Part shown: in pieces, positions 6,491 to 16,350 of the stretch
Layout of the letters: each line of letters begins with the position of its first letter
Position numbering within the stretch: position 1 is the stretch's first letter
Position numbers and translations under genes: made by a program
The notes under the pieces: generated by a model
What the model was told of the DNA's origin: nothing
Database searches by the model: none
Seen by the model: the letters and a program-made list of their open reading frames with translations, nothing else
Origin: a virus
Length of the DNA stretch: 37,215 bases
IMG/VR virus record: IMGVR_UViG_3300033145_001500
Location: 1 to 37,215 of that record
Direction: 5' to 3' (one strand)

Positions 6491-6905
6491 AAAGCCTATC
6501 TATTCTCTTATGAACCCCAGATAATGCTTCCATTACCAATTCTTGATTCTTTTCAATTTTATCAGATTTGACATGGATTAAACTATTGAGAGAATGTGCT
6601 TGAAATTCTTTATTTAGTTTAGCAAGATTCCCATTATGTTTATCAAGCGTATTTTTCATGTCTCGAATAATCCCGCTATTTGTCATAACATTATTATTTA
6701 TATCAAGGAATATTTTTCTTGCGTTTTCACGTTCTAATTTATCCTTTTGGATTTCGCCTTTTCTCCATTTCCAGAAATATGGTATCCCATTGTAGATTAT
6801 AACAATAATAACAAATAAAAATATGTAGGCAACAGGATTATTTCTAACAAAATTATTGGCATCCATCCACTTTAACATCATAGCATTTACCATTTGGTTC
6901 CTCAT
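6468..6905 (-). CDS. Membrane-anchored coiled-coil protein
   Basis: The product has one strong hydrophobic segment (about residues 25-45, VAYIFLFVIIVIIYNGIPYF), then a basic stretch and a long charged helix with coiled-coil character (about 52-140). The architecture resembles small phage inner-membrane proteins such as spanin-like or holin-accessory proteins, but no family is recognised. It lies between the fibre gene and the DUF5675-like gene. The start at 6905 is weak. An in-frame ATG at 6893 has AGGA five bases upstream and may be the true start. Confidence 0.65.
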   Translation of the reverse strand: MRNQMVNAMMLKWMDANNFVRNNPVAYIFLFVIIVIIYNGIPYFWKWRKGEIQKDKLERENARKIFLDINNNVMTNSGIIRDMKNTLDKHNGNLAKLNKEFQAHSLNSLIHVKSDKIEKNQELVMEALSGVHKRIDRLYEDRAGV

Positions 6906-6907
6906 TT

Positions 6908-9900
6908 CTATTGACTTGTGTTTCTCGCTTTGGCTTTAAGTACAGCAACTTGCCCCGGATTCATAAAAAGGGTATCCCCATTACCACCCCCAAATGTGGA
7001 ATAGGTTGCCCAGTATTCTTCGGTTCCTAACGTGCATAAACCAGCTACCGAATATACGAACTTTCCAGTAAGAGAATCAAGAATACAGAATTTCGTATAT
7101 ACTGGATTACTATTAGTATCCAATACAAATTTAATATGAATACCATCAATCAAAGTTAATGTTATGTCCCCTGGAGTATTTGCGAATGTATATGCTGAAT
7201 CCGCTGATGAAACATACAAATCTGATGCACCCCCCTTGACTTGTACTTTCATTTGCTTGAGTTGATTTGGTGTATAGCCAGAAAGATTAATCGTTTCTGT
7301 ATTATTACCAGTAGAATCGATATAATCGTAAGTGAGAGCGTCGATTATTCTAAAACCATCCTCATCATCAGTATTATCTTGCCATGTAGCTGTAAATTCA
7401 GACGTAGACGTAGGTGTCAATGCAAAATTTGAGGGGGCTGTAGTTTCATAAGTGATTGACAAATATGGGGCATCATTGTTTGCCAAAAACATAACACTTT
7501 CATAAGTAGTTGGGGCTGTAGCTGAAAAATCCTTGCTTGACAATAAAGCTATAGCCAAACTGTCCCCGGCAGTCGCTCCTATTGAATTCAATCCCGCTTG
7601 ATTGAGTATTAATGTATCCCATCCAGCAGCATAGTTATCAGTGGCGTTCCATGTTTCATTGAGAACTGTTCCTGTATGGGCTGTCCCAAATGCTTGTCGA
7701 CCATCAAAATTAACAAAATCAGTTGTATCTAACGTTGGACGATATTCATTTGCCCCAACTATATTTATATCAAAATCAGTTCCAATAGATTCTGCATAAG
7801 CATATACAAATAGAGAACCAGCCGTTGCCGAAGTAGCCCCATCGGGCATTGGAAATGTCATAAATGAACGATATATTGCATCAATATCTTCGGTAATTTT
7901 ATATTGTCCTATTTTCAAAGTATCCACAACGGTTCCGGTGGCTACATCGCGGGAATAATTATAACTGTCATAAAAAACCTGCATATAAATATAGTCCACA
8001 TCAAGAGTAATATATTCATTAGTTGTCGGGGCTGTTGATGAACGGTCTCGTTCTGTCATTAACACAAATTCAGTATTACCTGTTTTATTAATTGCGGCAA
8101 GCCCAGCAGTATTCAATTTATAAAAGACATTTGTAGAATCACCAGGGGATAAAGCAGAAACATCTTCCCCCACAGCTAACTTTACTATCCCTGTATAAGC
8201 TCCGGAATCAAGCCATCCTGTGAATAGATGAAAGTAGTTGGTTTGTGCTCCAGTAAAACCTGAGGATTGTATTACATATAAAGAATCCCCTACGGCAATA
8301 GAATTATTGCTTGTCATTTTAAATTTTACCTTAACACTATCAATATCAGCGTCATCCGGTATCGAGGATGTGTTGAAAGTGACAAATCCTCGATACGTAG
8401 AATAAATTGAACCTGATAGTCTACGGCCTATTGTTAATGTTGGTGTGGCAGTTTCCGCCCACGGATAATTTCTTGCTCCTTCATAATCTGTTGAATCTGT
8501 TGTATCATAAATATATAAATTAGGAGTAAAAAGGTCATAATTAGAAGTTTGTGGAATACTAACCAATCCCCCTGCTTCGATAGCATTGATCGTGGTAGAT
8601 AAAGAAGCAAGCGTTACAGAACCCCATAGATAAGTGGTTTCAACATCATCACCATTTTTACCAACTATTCCAAGTAAATAAGTTTCACCATATATCAAAC
8701 CTGTGGTAATAGTAATAGCTTCCCATTGTGCTTCAGTTCGCCAAGTCTTTGTTCCAACAGGATCGCCAGACGCATCTAACCAAACATGGCGCAAGGAATC
8801 TCGAATAGCAAATAGAGTTCCAGCTGGATTACTGCCACCACTAAATGAAGGGGTAATCTCCAATGAGGAAGTTTCGGTAAAATCCCAAGCTGTTGGAGGA
8901 ACGGTAAGGGTATAAAGTGAATCGGTATTTGAATCACCTTTTACCCCTGACGAGTCAGCCCGGATGAAGAACGTATATAAAGTATTCGGTGTCAAAGCGT
9001 GGATAGTGATATTTACTCTACCTAAAGGAACGTATCGTTGAATGGTATTTTCCGGCGAGTGCATTATCGAAAGCGAATCAACACCCGCCCCCGAAAGTGT
9101 CCATTCAGCATCGATGTTTGTCGTGGTCGGATTACTCAAAGCAAATGATGTGGGCGGTGGATATTTATAAACATAAAGTGTACCAGTAACTTCTGCTGTA
9201 TTGATATTGTCCCCATTTCGAGCCATGACAGAATAACGAACAGTGCCGGTTACACCCGGATCGGTGATCGTTACTGCATCCCACGTAGCATACGTATCCC
9301 AATCAATAGTTTCGCCGAGTGTTCCATCAGTTTGTACCCATTTTTGATTTGTCGAATCCCGAACAGCAAACTCTGTCCATGCTGGGTTGCCATTCACCCC
9401 GAATCCAACATCTACTGTTCCTGTTGCCCCTATATTTGTGAAATTCCAACTGTTGGGTGGATTGGCAAGGGTGTATGTAACGACCGAATCTGATGGGTCT
9501 GACCAACCATCAGCGTTGAAAGCCCGGACTTCCAATCCATGACGGGTATTGATTCCCAATCCCTCGACAGTACCAACTTCGGCTTCGGCATCGTAAGTGC
9601 CGACAGTTGACGTGTCCCCGCCGGCGTTCTTGATTTTGAAACCATCCTCATCATCGGAATTATCCGTCCATGAATAAGACAGAGTCGTTGTGGTTGCTCC
9701 TGTATTGGCAAAATCTGTAGGGGCGATTGGAGGACTCGTGTAAGTTATTTGTAAATAACATTCATGATTATCAACAACACCAATACTCAAATATTGTTTA
9801 CCTGAAGGAGGCGCTTCGGCTATTATATCCTTACTACTCAAGACCACATATTTAGTTGTATCAGTTAATGATATTGCTGCCAAACCCGCCGCATTGAGTG

Positions 9901-11095
9901 TCACTTTAACACTATCATCTACCGCCCATGTAGACGATGCCACAGGCGTAATTAAATCAGTAACAGAATAAGTGCCACTTGATGCCCAGTTATCAAAATC
10001 ATTGAACCAAGTCGTTGCAGCTGGAGCATTCATAGTCCCATTAACTATATGGAGATCAAACCCCGTTTCATCACTATCTTGGCTGACATTTCCCAACCAT
10101 AAGGTAGCTGTGATAACTGAAGCCTCATTTGGTAGACTGGATGTATCAAACATATAATATGCGCGATATATCCAATATTCACCGGCTCCCTCTTGTCCTA
10201 TTCTTGAATAATACTCCACAAGATCAGCGGTTGTTTGATTTCTACCTGTTAAATACGTAACGTCCTTACTACTATATGAACTATTAAGCGTAGTCGTGTA
10301 CATCTCAGTTGTCGGATCAACCGTTATTGGCCATGTCATACCCGTCGAAGGTATAATAGTATAGATGAGTGTGTCACCGGAAAGAGAAACAGTTATGGGA
10401 ACTATTGTATTTTTCGCATCAGTTGCTGTTGGTGGTTCAATACAAAATATGGATGCTCCCCGTTCAAAATCAATAAACTGAATACGACCATCTGCCTGAA
10501 TACGTGGATCAGCGTTCGTTTCGATTGTCCACCGGAGTTTCCTGAGCGTCGTATCAATAATTGTATGTGTCTGCTTGATTCCGGTTGTCAGTGGTTTTGT
10601 TTCTGTCTTGACTTTCAATGTATCGTTCAACGAAGTGAAATTAACAGAATAATCACCTTTGAAAAATGTATAATTATGACGCTTTTCATCTTTCCATGTC
10701 GCACGGTAATTTCCTGCATCAATATATTTGTCAAATTTTCTTAACGGATTGAGCTTTGCCAGCGCCGAAACCTCTTTGACAGTCAAATCAATAGGTTTAT
10801 ATATACTATCTTCCGGGTCAAGATAGTTCTGTGGCACGGTGGTTATCATGGCGCTCTGATGCCGGTTATCAATTTTCCTTATACGCGCCGTTTCGGTGCG
10901 CATAGATACAATTTCGTCACCGGGTTTCGCCTTTTTCAGTTCCGCAATCCGAACAGAGTCTTTTTGCGTTTTATTCATATGAGAAAATCGAACGCGATTA
11001 GGGTCGGGTTCATCCCCGCCAGTTAAAACCATGAGCGCGACAAGTCCTGGGACACCCGCTGCTGCAAGCCATTTTTTCCAAGTTTTTTTGTCCAT
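6908..11095 (-). CDS. Giant fibronectin-III/DNRLRE-domain tail fibre
   Basis: At 1395 residues this is the largest gene of the window and probably forms the tail fibre or host-contact protein. It starts with a hydrophobic segment (about residues 9-25, WLAAAGVPGLVALMVLTGG). After a unique domain comes a DNRLRE-like beta module with YYMFDTSSLPNEASVITATL (about 270-460). A series of fibronectin type III-like repeats follows, the first with YSWTDNSDDEDGFKI. Two further DNRLRE-like modules follow, one with RGFVTFNTSSIPDDADIDSV, and then C-terminal FN3-like repeats beginning near TATWQDNTDDEDGFRI. The N-terminal hydrophobic segment is odd for a virion fibre. Its position after the hub and tail-tip genes fits a distal fibre. 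No enzymatic domain is visible. Confidence 0.8.
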   Translation of the reverse strand: MDKKTWKKWLAAAGVPGLVALMVLTGGDEPDPNRVRFSHMNKTQKDSVRIAELKKAKPGDEIVSMRTETARIRKIDNRHQSAMITTVPQNYLDPEDSIYKPIDLTVKEVSALAKLNPLRKFDKYIDAGNYRATWKDEKRHNYTFFKGDYSVNFTSLNDTLKVKTETKPLTTGIKQTHTIIDTTLRKLRWTIETNADPRIQADGRIQFIDFERGASIFCIEPPTATDAKNTIVPITVSLSGDTLIYTIIPSTGMTWPITVDPTTEMYTTTLNSSYSSKDVTYLTGRNQTTADLVEYYSRIGQEGAGEYWIYRAYYMFDTSSLPNEASVITATLWLGNVSQDSDETGFDLHIVNGTMNAPAATTWFNDFDNWASSGTYSVTDLITPVASSTWAVDDSVKVTLNAAGLAAISLTDTTKYVVLSSKDIIAEAPPSGKQYLSIGVVDNHECYLQITYTSPPIAPTDFANTGATTTTLSYSWTDNSDDEDGFKIKNAGGDTSTVGTYDAEAEVGTVEGLGINTRHGLEVRAFNADGWSDPSDSVVTYTLANPPNSWNFTNIGATGTVDVGFGVNGNPAWTEFAVRDSTNQKWVQTDGTLGETIDWDTYATWDAVTITDPGVTGTVRYSVMARNGDNINTAEVTGTLYVYKYPPPTSFALSNPTTTNIDAEWTLSGAGVDSLSIMHSPENTIQRYVPLGRVNITIHALTPNTLYTFFIRADSSGVKGDSNTDSLYTLTVPPTAWDFTETSSLEITPSFSGGSNPAGTLFAIRDSLRHVWLDASGDPVGTKTWRTEAQWEAITITTGLIYGETYLLGIVGKNGDDVETTYLWGSVTLASLSTTINAIEAGGLVSIPQTSNYDLFTPNLYIYDTTDSTDYEGARNYPWAETATPTLTIGRRLSGSIYSTYRGFVTFNTSSIPDDADIDSVKVKFKMTSNNSIAVGDSLYVIQSSGFTGAQTNYFHLFTGWLDSGAYTGIVKLAVGEDVSALSPGDSTNVFYKLNTAGLAAINKTGNTEFVLMTERDRSSTAPTTNEYITLDVDYIYMQVFYDSYNYSRDVATGTVVDTLKIGQYKITEDIDAIYRSFMTFPMPDGATSATAGSLFVYAYAESIGTDFDINIVGANEYRPTLDTTDFVNFDGRQAFGTAHTGTVLNETWNATDNYAAGWDTLILNQAGLNSIGATAGDSLAIALLSSKDFSATAPTTYESVMFLANNDAPYLSITYETTAPSNFALTPTSTSEFTATWQDNTDDEDGFRIIDALTYDYIDSTGNNTETINLSGYTPNQLKQMKVQVKGGASDLYVSSADSAYTFANTPGDITLTLIDGIHIKFVLDTNSNPVYTKFCILDSLTGKFVYSVAGLCTLGTEEYWATYSTFGGGNGDTLFMNPGQVAVLKAKARNTSQ

Positions 11096-11209
11096 TTATA
11101 TCATCCCCTCTATTTTTAATATCACAATAAAAATAATAACCAATACAAAAGTTATCGTCATTGGAACCCATAAAGGTATTCTCATAACTAAATTATCGAA
11201 CCATTTCAT
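11096..11209 (-). CDS. 37-aa single-span membrane peptide
   Basis: An ATG at 11209 opens a 37-codon frame (MKWFDNLVMRIPLWVPMTIT then a hydrophobic FVLVIIFIVIL helix and KIEGMI). Its TAA (11098-11096) abuts the ATG of the fibre gene, and the gap to the upstream gene is 4 bases, so it fills the space exactly. A GATAGGTGATATT leader supplies a modest ribosome binding site. The peptide has one membrane segment. Function is unknown; a lysis or superinfection role is conceivable. Confidence 0.65.
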   Translation of the reverse strand: MKWFDNLVMRIPLWVPMTITFVLVIIFIVILKIEGMI

Positions 11210-11213
11210 AATA

Positions 11214-13046
11214 TCACCTATCCCTTATTTCGCCTTCTTCGAGAGTTATATTATAAGGTCTGTCATTATCAGCGGTTAACGCCTCACCAGCAGGAAGTAT
11301 ATATTTTACTTTATTAATACCATCAATATATTCTCCGGAAACACCTTCAATTGGAACCGCGGAATAACTACTTCCACTTTTTTGATACCACCATCCCGTA
11401 ATATTAAATGAACTATCAAATACGTCAACCGTAGTACCATCAAAATCAGTAATTGTAAGTCTAAAGAATGCTTTTATCCCACCTTTTAATGGAGTCATAA
11501 TAGCTGACCATTCGGGTGTAGTATCTTTACCAAATGTGAACGTATCGACATTAATAACTGTTGGCTGTACTGGAGTATTGTCAATTGCAAAAGAATTAGA
11601 AGTTCGTGGTTCTCCAGCATCCCCTCCCAATGCAACCGCATCATAAGGAGTCAATCTCACGTATACAGTAGAATCTTTTTCAGATTTACCAGAATCCGTA
11701 TATGAATCCCAGTAAATCGTATGTTCAACGCCGGCCATATTCGAAGCAAGGTCTCTTGGATTTTCCCCCCTGCTTTCATCACTTGTTATTGTTCGAGCGG
11801 CTATTGGATTTTTAGAAAAACCAAATGTATATGCCGCATCAGAAGTAAAATAATCAAAAGTTATCGTATGCCCCGCTCCGGAATCTATAGTATATTTATA
11901 TGTTGCAGCACTAAATGTTACCTCAAAAGTAATAGTTCCGGTACCAGTCAAGGTGTCATTGGCATTCATAGCTGTTTCTAATGCTGTCGCCAAATCATCA
12001 GCAGTATCATAATCACCGTCAGGAATATCAATATTCGCGGAACCTTCATCACTTGTAAAAGCAATAACATCATTATCCGAAGTTATTGTGAAAAAATGCG
12101 TTCCAGCATAAAATGAAACGTTATCTTCTGAAAATTCAATACCAACACTACTTTCGGGAGTAGAGCCATCGCCAGAATTGTTGATGGTTACAAAAGTTAT
12201 GGCAATTGCACCATAACCACCAGCGCTATAAATATCATATTCTGTACTATCAATTGTTACACCATCTATTTTAATTTTAGTATTCCCTGTTGAAACTTCT
12301 CTTAATACGACATCAGAAGCTGTACCCCAATCCACCAGAATATTGCAATACATGTCGGCGGATGAGGCACCAAAATCACTCTCATTCAAAATATTTCTTG
12401 CTTTTACTTTATAAGTATATGTAGTGTATTGAGATAAACCATAAACAGTAACTCTGCCAGATTGACCACCACCACTCCAATCAGCTGCGGTTTGCCAAAC
12501 TTCCGAGGCATCCGTTCCACCAGTTGCTGATATATACTTCTCTTGTGTGTTATCATATATTGCAAATTCAACAGAACTATCATTATCATTTGTATCAATG
12601 TCAAAAGTTATTGTATCCGACGCTTCAGTTGGGGTATCCGAAGCTATTTCCTGTGAAGCAACAGCATCAGCGGTAAATCCAAACGTTGCTCCTGCATCAC
12701 TTCCGGAATTGGTATAAGCTATTGTATTTCCAATTCCGGAATCAATTGTAAATCCAAATGTTGCTGTATTATAAGATACTGTAAATTCAATTGACAACCC
12801 TGTCAACGTTTCACTATCATTCATAGCATTTTCAAGGGCTTCTGCTAACGCTGATGGGGAATAAAAAGCGTCTGCTATATCAATACTAACGGGGCCTCCT
12901 TTATTGCTTGTCAAAACAAGAACATCATTTGAACTTGTTATTCTAAATTGGTTATTTTCAACATAAACAGGTGCCCCCGGAGTATTGGGCGTTCCACCTT
13001 CATATGCACCGGGACTATAACCAGTATCAGTGGGCTCTACAGGCAT
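11214..13046 (-). CDS. Tail-tip/fibre-associated protein with two repeat modules
   Basis: The 610-residue product is probably a virion tail protein. It holds two copies of a ~105-residue module, at about 33-137 (FRITSSNDVLVLTSNKGG...) and about 317-424 (FFTITSDNDVIAFTSDEGS...). Each has the same order: a beta strand with NDV, an IDI.D..Y segment, a helix (LA.AL..AMN), then TIDSG and TFGF strands. Between the copies is an FN3-like segment with YTYKVKARN. The C-terminal third carries further beta-rich material (DTFTFGKDTTPEWSA). It lies between the hub and fibre genes, and its ATG overlaps the hub stop (TAATG). Confidence 0.7.
   Translation of the reverse strand: MPVEPTDTGYSPGAYEGGTPNTPGAPVYVENNQFRITSSNDVLVLTSNKGGPVSIDIADAFYSPSALAEALENAMNDSETLTGLSIEFTVSYNTATFGFTIDSGIGNTIAYTNSGSDAGATFGFTADAVASQEIASDTPTEASDTITFDIDTNDNDSSVEFAIYDNTQEKYISATGGTDASEVWQTAADWSGGGQSGRVTVYGLSQYTTYTYKVKARNILNESDFGASSADMYCNILVDWGTASDVVLREVSTGNTKIKIDGVTIDSTEYDIYSAGGYGAIAITFVTINNSGDGSTPESSVGIEFSEDNVSFYAGTHFFTITSDNDVIAFTSDEGSANIDIPDGDYDTADDLATALETAMNANDTLTGTGTITFEVTFSAATYKYTIDSGAGHTITFDYFTSDAAYTFGFSKNPIAARTITSDESRGENPRDLASNMAGVEHTIYWDSYTDSGKSEKDSTVYVRLTPYDAVALGGDAGEPRTSNSFAIDNTPVQPTVINVDTFTFGKDTTPEWSAIMTPLKGGIKAFFRLTITDFDGTTVDVFDSSFNITGWWYQKSGSSYSAVPIEGVSGEYIDGINKVKYILPAGEALTADNDRPYNITLEEGEIRDR
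11775..12098 (-). repeat. Virion module copy 2 in the tail protein
   Basis: The segment encodes about residues 317-424 of the 610-aa tail protein: ITSDNDVIAFTSD, NIDIPDGDYD, LATALETAMN, YTIDSGAGHTI, TFGFSKNPI. It resembles copy 1 at 12636-12950 and the insertion in the connector. Confidence 0.7.
12636..12950 (-). repeat. Virion module copy 1 in the tail protein
   Basis: The segment encodes about residues 33-137 of the 610-aa tail protein: ITSSNDVLVLTSN, SIDIADAFY, LAEALENAMN, FTIDSG, TFGFTADAV. It is the N-terminal copy in this protein and is followed by an FN3-like region. Confidence 0.7.
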
Positions 13047-15940
13047 TAGTACGCCTCCGATTCGATAGCTTCTATTTTTATTTCACCCTTTGAAAGGTTT
13101 TGATTTATATTAATTATTTTCCATTTTTTCGTATTCATTGTAGCTGTGCCAAACTGGTATTCAATATCGGCAAATCGTGCATTTATGAAATCGCCTATTT
13201 CAAAACATACCGCATTTAACCCAGAAGTTAATTCAATGATCCATCTCCTTTTGGTATACCATTCTATAAAATATTGGAGCAGTTTATTTGCTGTTGCATC
13301 GTCACGAATCGCCCATGCCTCAAATTCAAAGGTGTTCGTTGTAAGGACTACATTGTAAGAATTTGACGTGTAATACATAAGATTTAAACGTGTTTGGTTA
13401 TTTTCGAGATAACCCTCGACTATATTCGTATTAACAGAACCAATTTCCCCATTTCCATTAGTCATAAATAAAACTTTATTATATTCTCCTGTAGCATAAT
13501 TCTGACTGTACCTTAAAATGAAATCATTATATACTTTATCAAGAGAAATCTTCTTCATTTTATAAGAAAATATTGGATGTTTTGTAAAAACCGATGTATT
13601 TGGTGTTCCGGTAAATTCAAAAATATCTAAATCATCCGGATAATCAGTATCAGAATGAGGAAAATTATTATTGATGTTAAAAGCATTCATTTGTATCTTT
13701 CCAAGATTATCCCAAAAAACAGTTGCTTTACATTGTCTGGCAAGTTCTCCTATAATTGAATCCTGTCCACCAAAAGGAAATACATTGTTTATCCCAAGTT
13801 CATCAGACCATTGAAAAGCAAATTTCCAAGAATTTAATTGATTCATAGCTGTAATAAAAGTATCCCCAATATGAGATGAATTTAATGTACCTTTCTCAAT
13901 AGATAACCATTTTATAATTGATGCCGGATTTTCAATCAATTTTTTTGATGTTCCTGTATAAGTACCATTTATATCATCGGCAAGACCTTTTCCATTCATA
14001 TATAATTCTATCCCTAAATCGCTACTGAATCCTCGAATGATACAGATATTACTGAATTTTATTGGATTATCGGGATTAAAAGTCCCGGGAGCACCAAGAT
14101 TATCACCTGTTATGGTAATGTTGAGATTAACTTTTGTATTAGGAATGCTTGAATGGTCAAAATAAATAACTGTCTGTCCATTCACAGCTATTGGACTATC
14201 ATCACTTTTTAATTCACTGCCGTCATCTTTTAGTATTTTCCAATGTAAATTAAGATAATTTGTACCAAATCCTCCATCCGCTTGAACCTCTATTTTTATT
14301 GCCACAACAGGAAACATTTCAGAAACCCCCCAAGAATCATAATTCTGACCATTCCATTCATCGTCTTTGTGATTTATGGTAGACCAATTTGTTGGATCAT
14401 TATCTTGGGAATTGGCATAATCTGATATTCCTGTACTACTATTATATTCTATCGTCTTTACTATTATAGGTGCTAATGCTGGAATGGAATGGTGATCAGA
14501 TATAACGGCAGAAGTCAATGTATTAGGAAATACTTCTGCGCCAATTTCCATAAGATATATTCCATCACTATACCCTGTTAAATCACAAGGGAGAATAACA
14601 AACGAATTCAACTTACTATTCCATAAAGCGGCTATATCATTTACTGTGTGCATACCATGTTCAGCCACCAGATAATGATTAAATCCAACAGCTGTTTTGT
14701 ATCTTTTTACTAAATAAGATTTAAAGAAATCCGTATTTTCAATTCTCGTATCCCACAAAGTCTCAATAATACTTCCAACAAAATCCCTAAAACTTCTTTT
14801 AGTAGTAAAATCCCCAAATACTATTGGTTTACTTTTTCCTATATTATCTTCTGGTAAATATGGAAACTCACCGTCATCCCCGGTTGTTAGTATATTAGTT
14901 TTAAGACTTCTATTATATTTAAAATCATCATGCCGCAAATTTAATTGCAATTCCTTCTCGGTAAATGACCAGCCATCGACTATTCCTGACCAGACGTTCA
15001 GCATTGAGGATATATCTGTTGGCAAACCAGTTTCTTTGTCCTCAAAACCAAGATAAATTCTTGCCCTTTGATTATCGGGGGTGACTGTATTATACATGAG
15101 TTTCAATGAAGGCGTCGAATTAGAAATAACACTAAATTTTACAAACTCTGATGTAGTGGGGGCAACAGCCGTCCTATCATTTTCACTTATAATCATAAGT
15201 TTCACGGTAGTTCCAGCAACAGCATTATTAACTATCAAATCCCTACCAGCTTTATTTAATCGTAATCTTATAGTATTCTCAATATCAGATAAAGTATAAA
15301 ATTGCTCATTTAAAATAGTACCAATATAACTACCTGAACTTACCCATCCACTAAAGTCATTAAATGAAGCAAGCCCAATTGAACTATACCAATTTCCTTC
15401 ATATACTTTAAAATAAAAATCAGTAGTGGAAACATCAGCCGCTAAGGTAAATTCAATATAAGCATCTTCACAGGAGGTCAAAGCAAGAGCAGCAGGAATA
15501 TCAAATTGTATATAGCCACGAAATACCGAATATACTCCAGAAACAGTGGAATATGTTTGTCCCACTGTAAAATAATTATACAAATTCCCCGTGCCAATCG
15601 TACTATTTCGGGCTGTATCATAATCGGCATCAGATTTATAAATATATCCTGCACCAACTCGAACACCTTCTGGTTTTGGATATAGGGTTGCTTCACTATA
15701 GAACTTTATAGATTCACCAAGTTTCAATACAGATAACGATGTATCCGAAACAATACTCATACCCCCAGCACTGTCTACCCTTTCAGATATTCTAACGCCA
15801 CTTGATATTCTATTAGTATAACCTGATAAATCACTTGTTGTCGCCCATGACTTTCCGGCATTTTCTATATTCAAAAATAGTCTTGGACGTGATCCGGTTA
15901 AAAGATAATTATCAGTCACATTTGCTGGTAAAGTTTTCAT
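13046..15940 (-). CDS. Tail hub / baseplate-type protein
   Basis: The 964-residue product looks like a central tail-tip protein. Residues near the N-terminus read like a tail attachment domain (NYLLTGSRPRLFLNIENAG). A DNRLRE-like beta insertion follows (about 100-290, with FRGYIQFDIPAALALTSC). Next is a hub-type core with LQLNLRHDDFKYNRSLKT and NIGKSKPIVFGDF, a pattern I know from phage tail proteins that open with 'GkPiviG'. The C-terminal region (about 780-960) contains IGELARQCKATVFWDNLGKI and EIGDFINARFADIEYQFG, typical of hub domains that form the base of the spike. The domain reading is by eye. Confidence 0.7.
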   Translation of the reverse strand: MKTLPANVTDNYLLTGSRPRLFLNIENAGKSWATTSDLSGYTNRISSGVRISERVDSAGGMSIVSDTSLSVLKLGESIKFYSEATLYPKPEGVRVGAGYIYKSDADYDTARNSTIGTGNLYNYFTVGQTYSTVSGVYSVFRGYIQFDIPAALALTSCEDAYIEFTLAADVSTTDFYFKVYEGNWYSSIGLASFNDFSGWVSSGSYIGTILNEQFYTLSDIENTIRLRLNKAGRDLIVNNAVAGTTVKLMIISENDRTAVAPTTSEFVKFSVISNSTPSLKLMYNTVTPDNQRARIYLGFEDKETGLPTDISSMLNVWSGIVDGWSFTEKELQLNLRHDDFKYNRSLKTNILTTGDDGEFPYLPEDNIGKSKPIVFGDFTTKRSFRDFVGSIIETLWDTRIENTDFFKSYLVKRYKTAVGFNHYLVAEHGMHTVNDIAALWNSKLNSFVILPCDLTGYSDGIYLMEIGAEVFPNTLTSAVISDHHSIPALAPIIVKTIEYNSSTGISDYANSQDNDPTNWSTINHKDDEWNGQNYDSWGVSEMFPVVAIKIEVQADGGFGTNYLNLHWKILKDDGSELKSDDSPIAVNGQTVIYFDHSSIPNTKVNLNITITGDNLGAPGTFNPDNPIKFSNICIIRGFSSDLGIELYMNGKGLADDINGTYTGTSKKLIENPASIIKWLSIEKGTLNSSHIGDTFITAMNQLNSWKFAFQWSDELGINNVFPFGGQDSIIGELARQCKATVFWDNLGKIQMNAFNINNNFPHSDTDYPDDLDIFEFTGTPNTSVFTKHPIFSYKMKKISLDKVYNDFILRYSQNYATGEYNKVLFMTNGNGEIGSVNTNIVEGYLENNQTRLNLMYYTSNSYNVVLTTNTFEFEAWAIRDDATANKLLQYFIEWYTKRRWIIELTSGLNAVCFEIGDFINARFADIEYQFGTATMNTKKWKIININQNLSKGEIKIEAIESEAY

Positions 15941-16344
15941 GTATTTTGCTCTTCCAATAAAAAATTAACAATAGAATAACTGCCACCAACCATTTTCATT
16001 GAATAACCATTTATCATAAAAACGGTATGTGTTGTAGCCCCATCATTTTCTGTCCATGTAAAAGCGTTTTCAGCAAAATTAATATAGGTTGAACTTATAA
16101 ATTCTTCTATATCTGCAATATCTGTTTCCCCTTCATCACTATATGGAACTATTACAGTATATTTATATTGGGTTCGATTATTTCCTAAAGAATACGTTAA
16201 TCGAATACCCCCAAGTGTTATATCTGATATTTGATTTGGTATTATACTCTTTGAGTATTCAGCCAGCAATCTACCTGCTGTATCAAATGTCAGTGTTTTT
16301 GTAGCACCGGATATATTTGTAAATGAAAAAGTCTCACTTGCCAT
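15937..16344 (-). CDS. Minor tail protein, 135 aa
   Basis: The protein is beta-rich with no membrane segment (for example IRLTYSLGNNRTQYKYTVIV and FMINGYSMKMVGGSYSIVNF). It lies between the tape measure and hub genes, where siphophages carry a distal tail or hub-adaptor protein, and its stop overlaps the hub start by 4 bases. Position and fold type suggest a tail-tip adaptor. No specific family is recognised. Confidence 0.65.
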   Translation of the reverse strand: MASETFSFTNISGATKTLTFDTAGRLLAEYSKSIIPNQISDITLGGIRLTYSLGNNRTQYKYTVIVPYSDEGETDIADIEEFISSTYINFAENAFTWTENDGATTHTVFMINGYSMKMVGGSYSIVNFLLEEQNT

Positions 16345-16350
16345 AATAAT

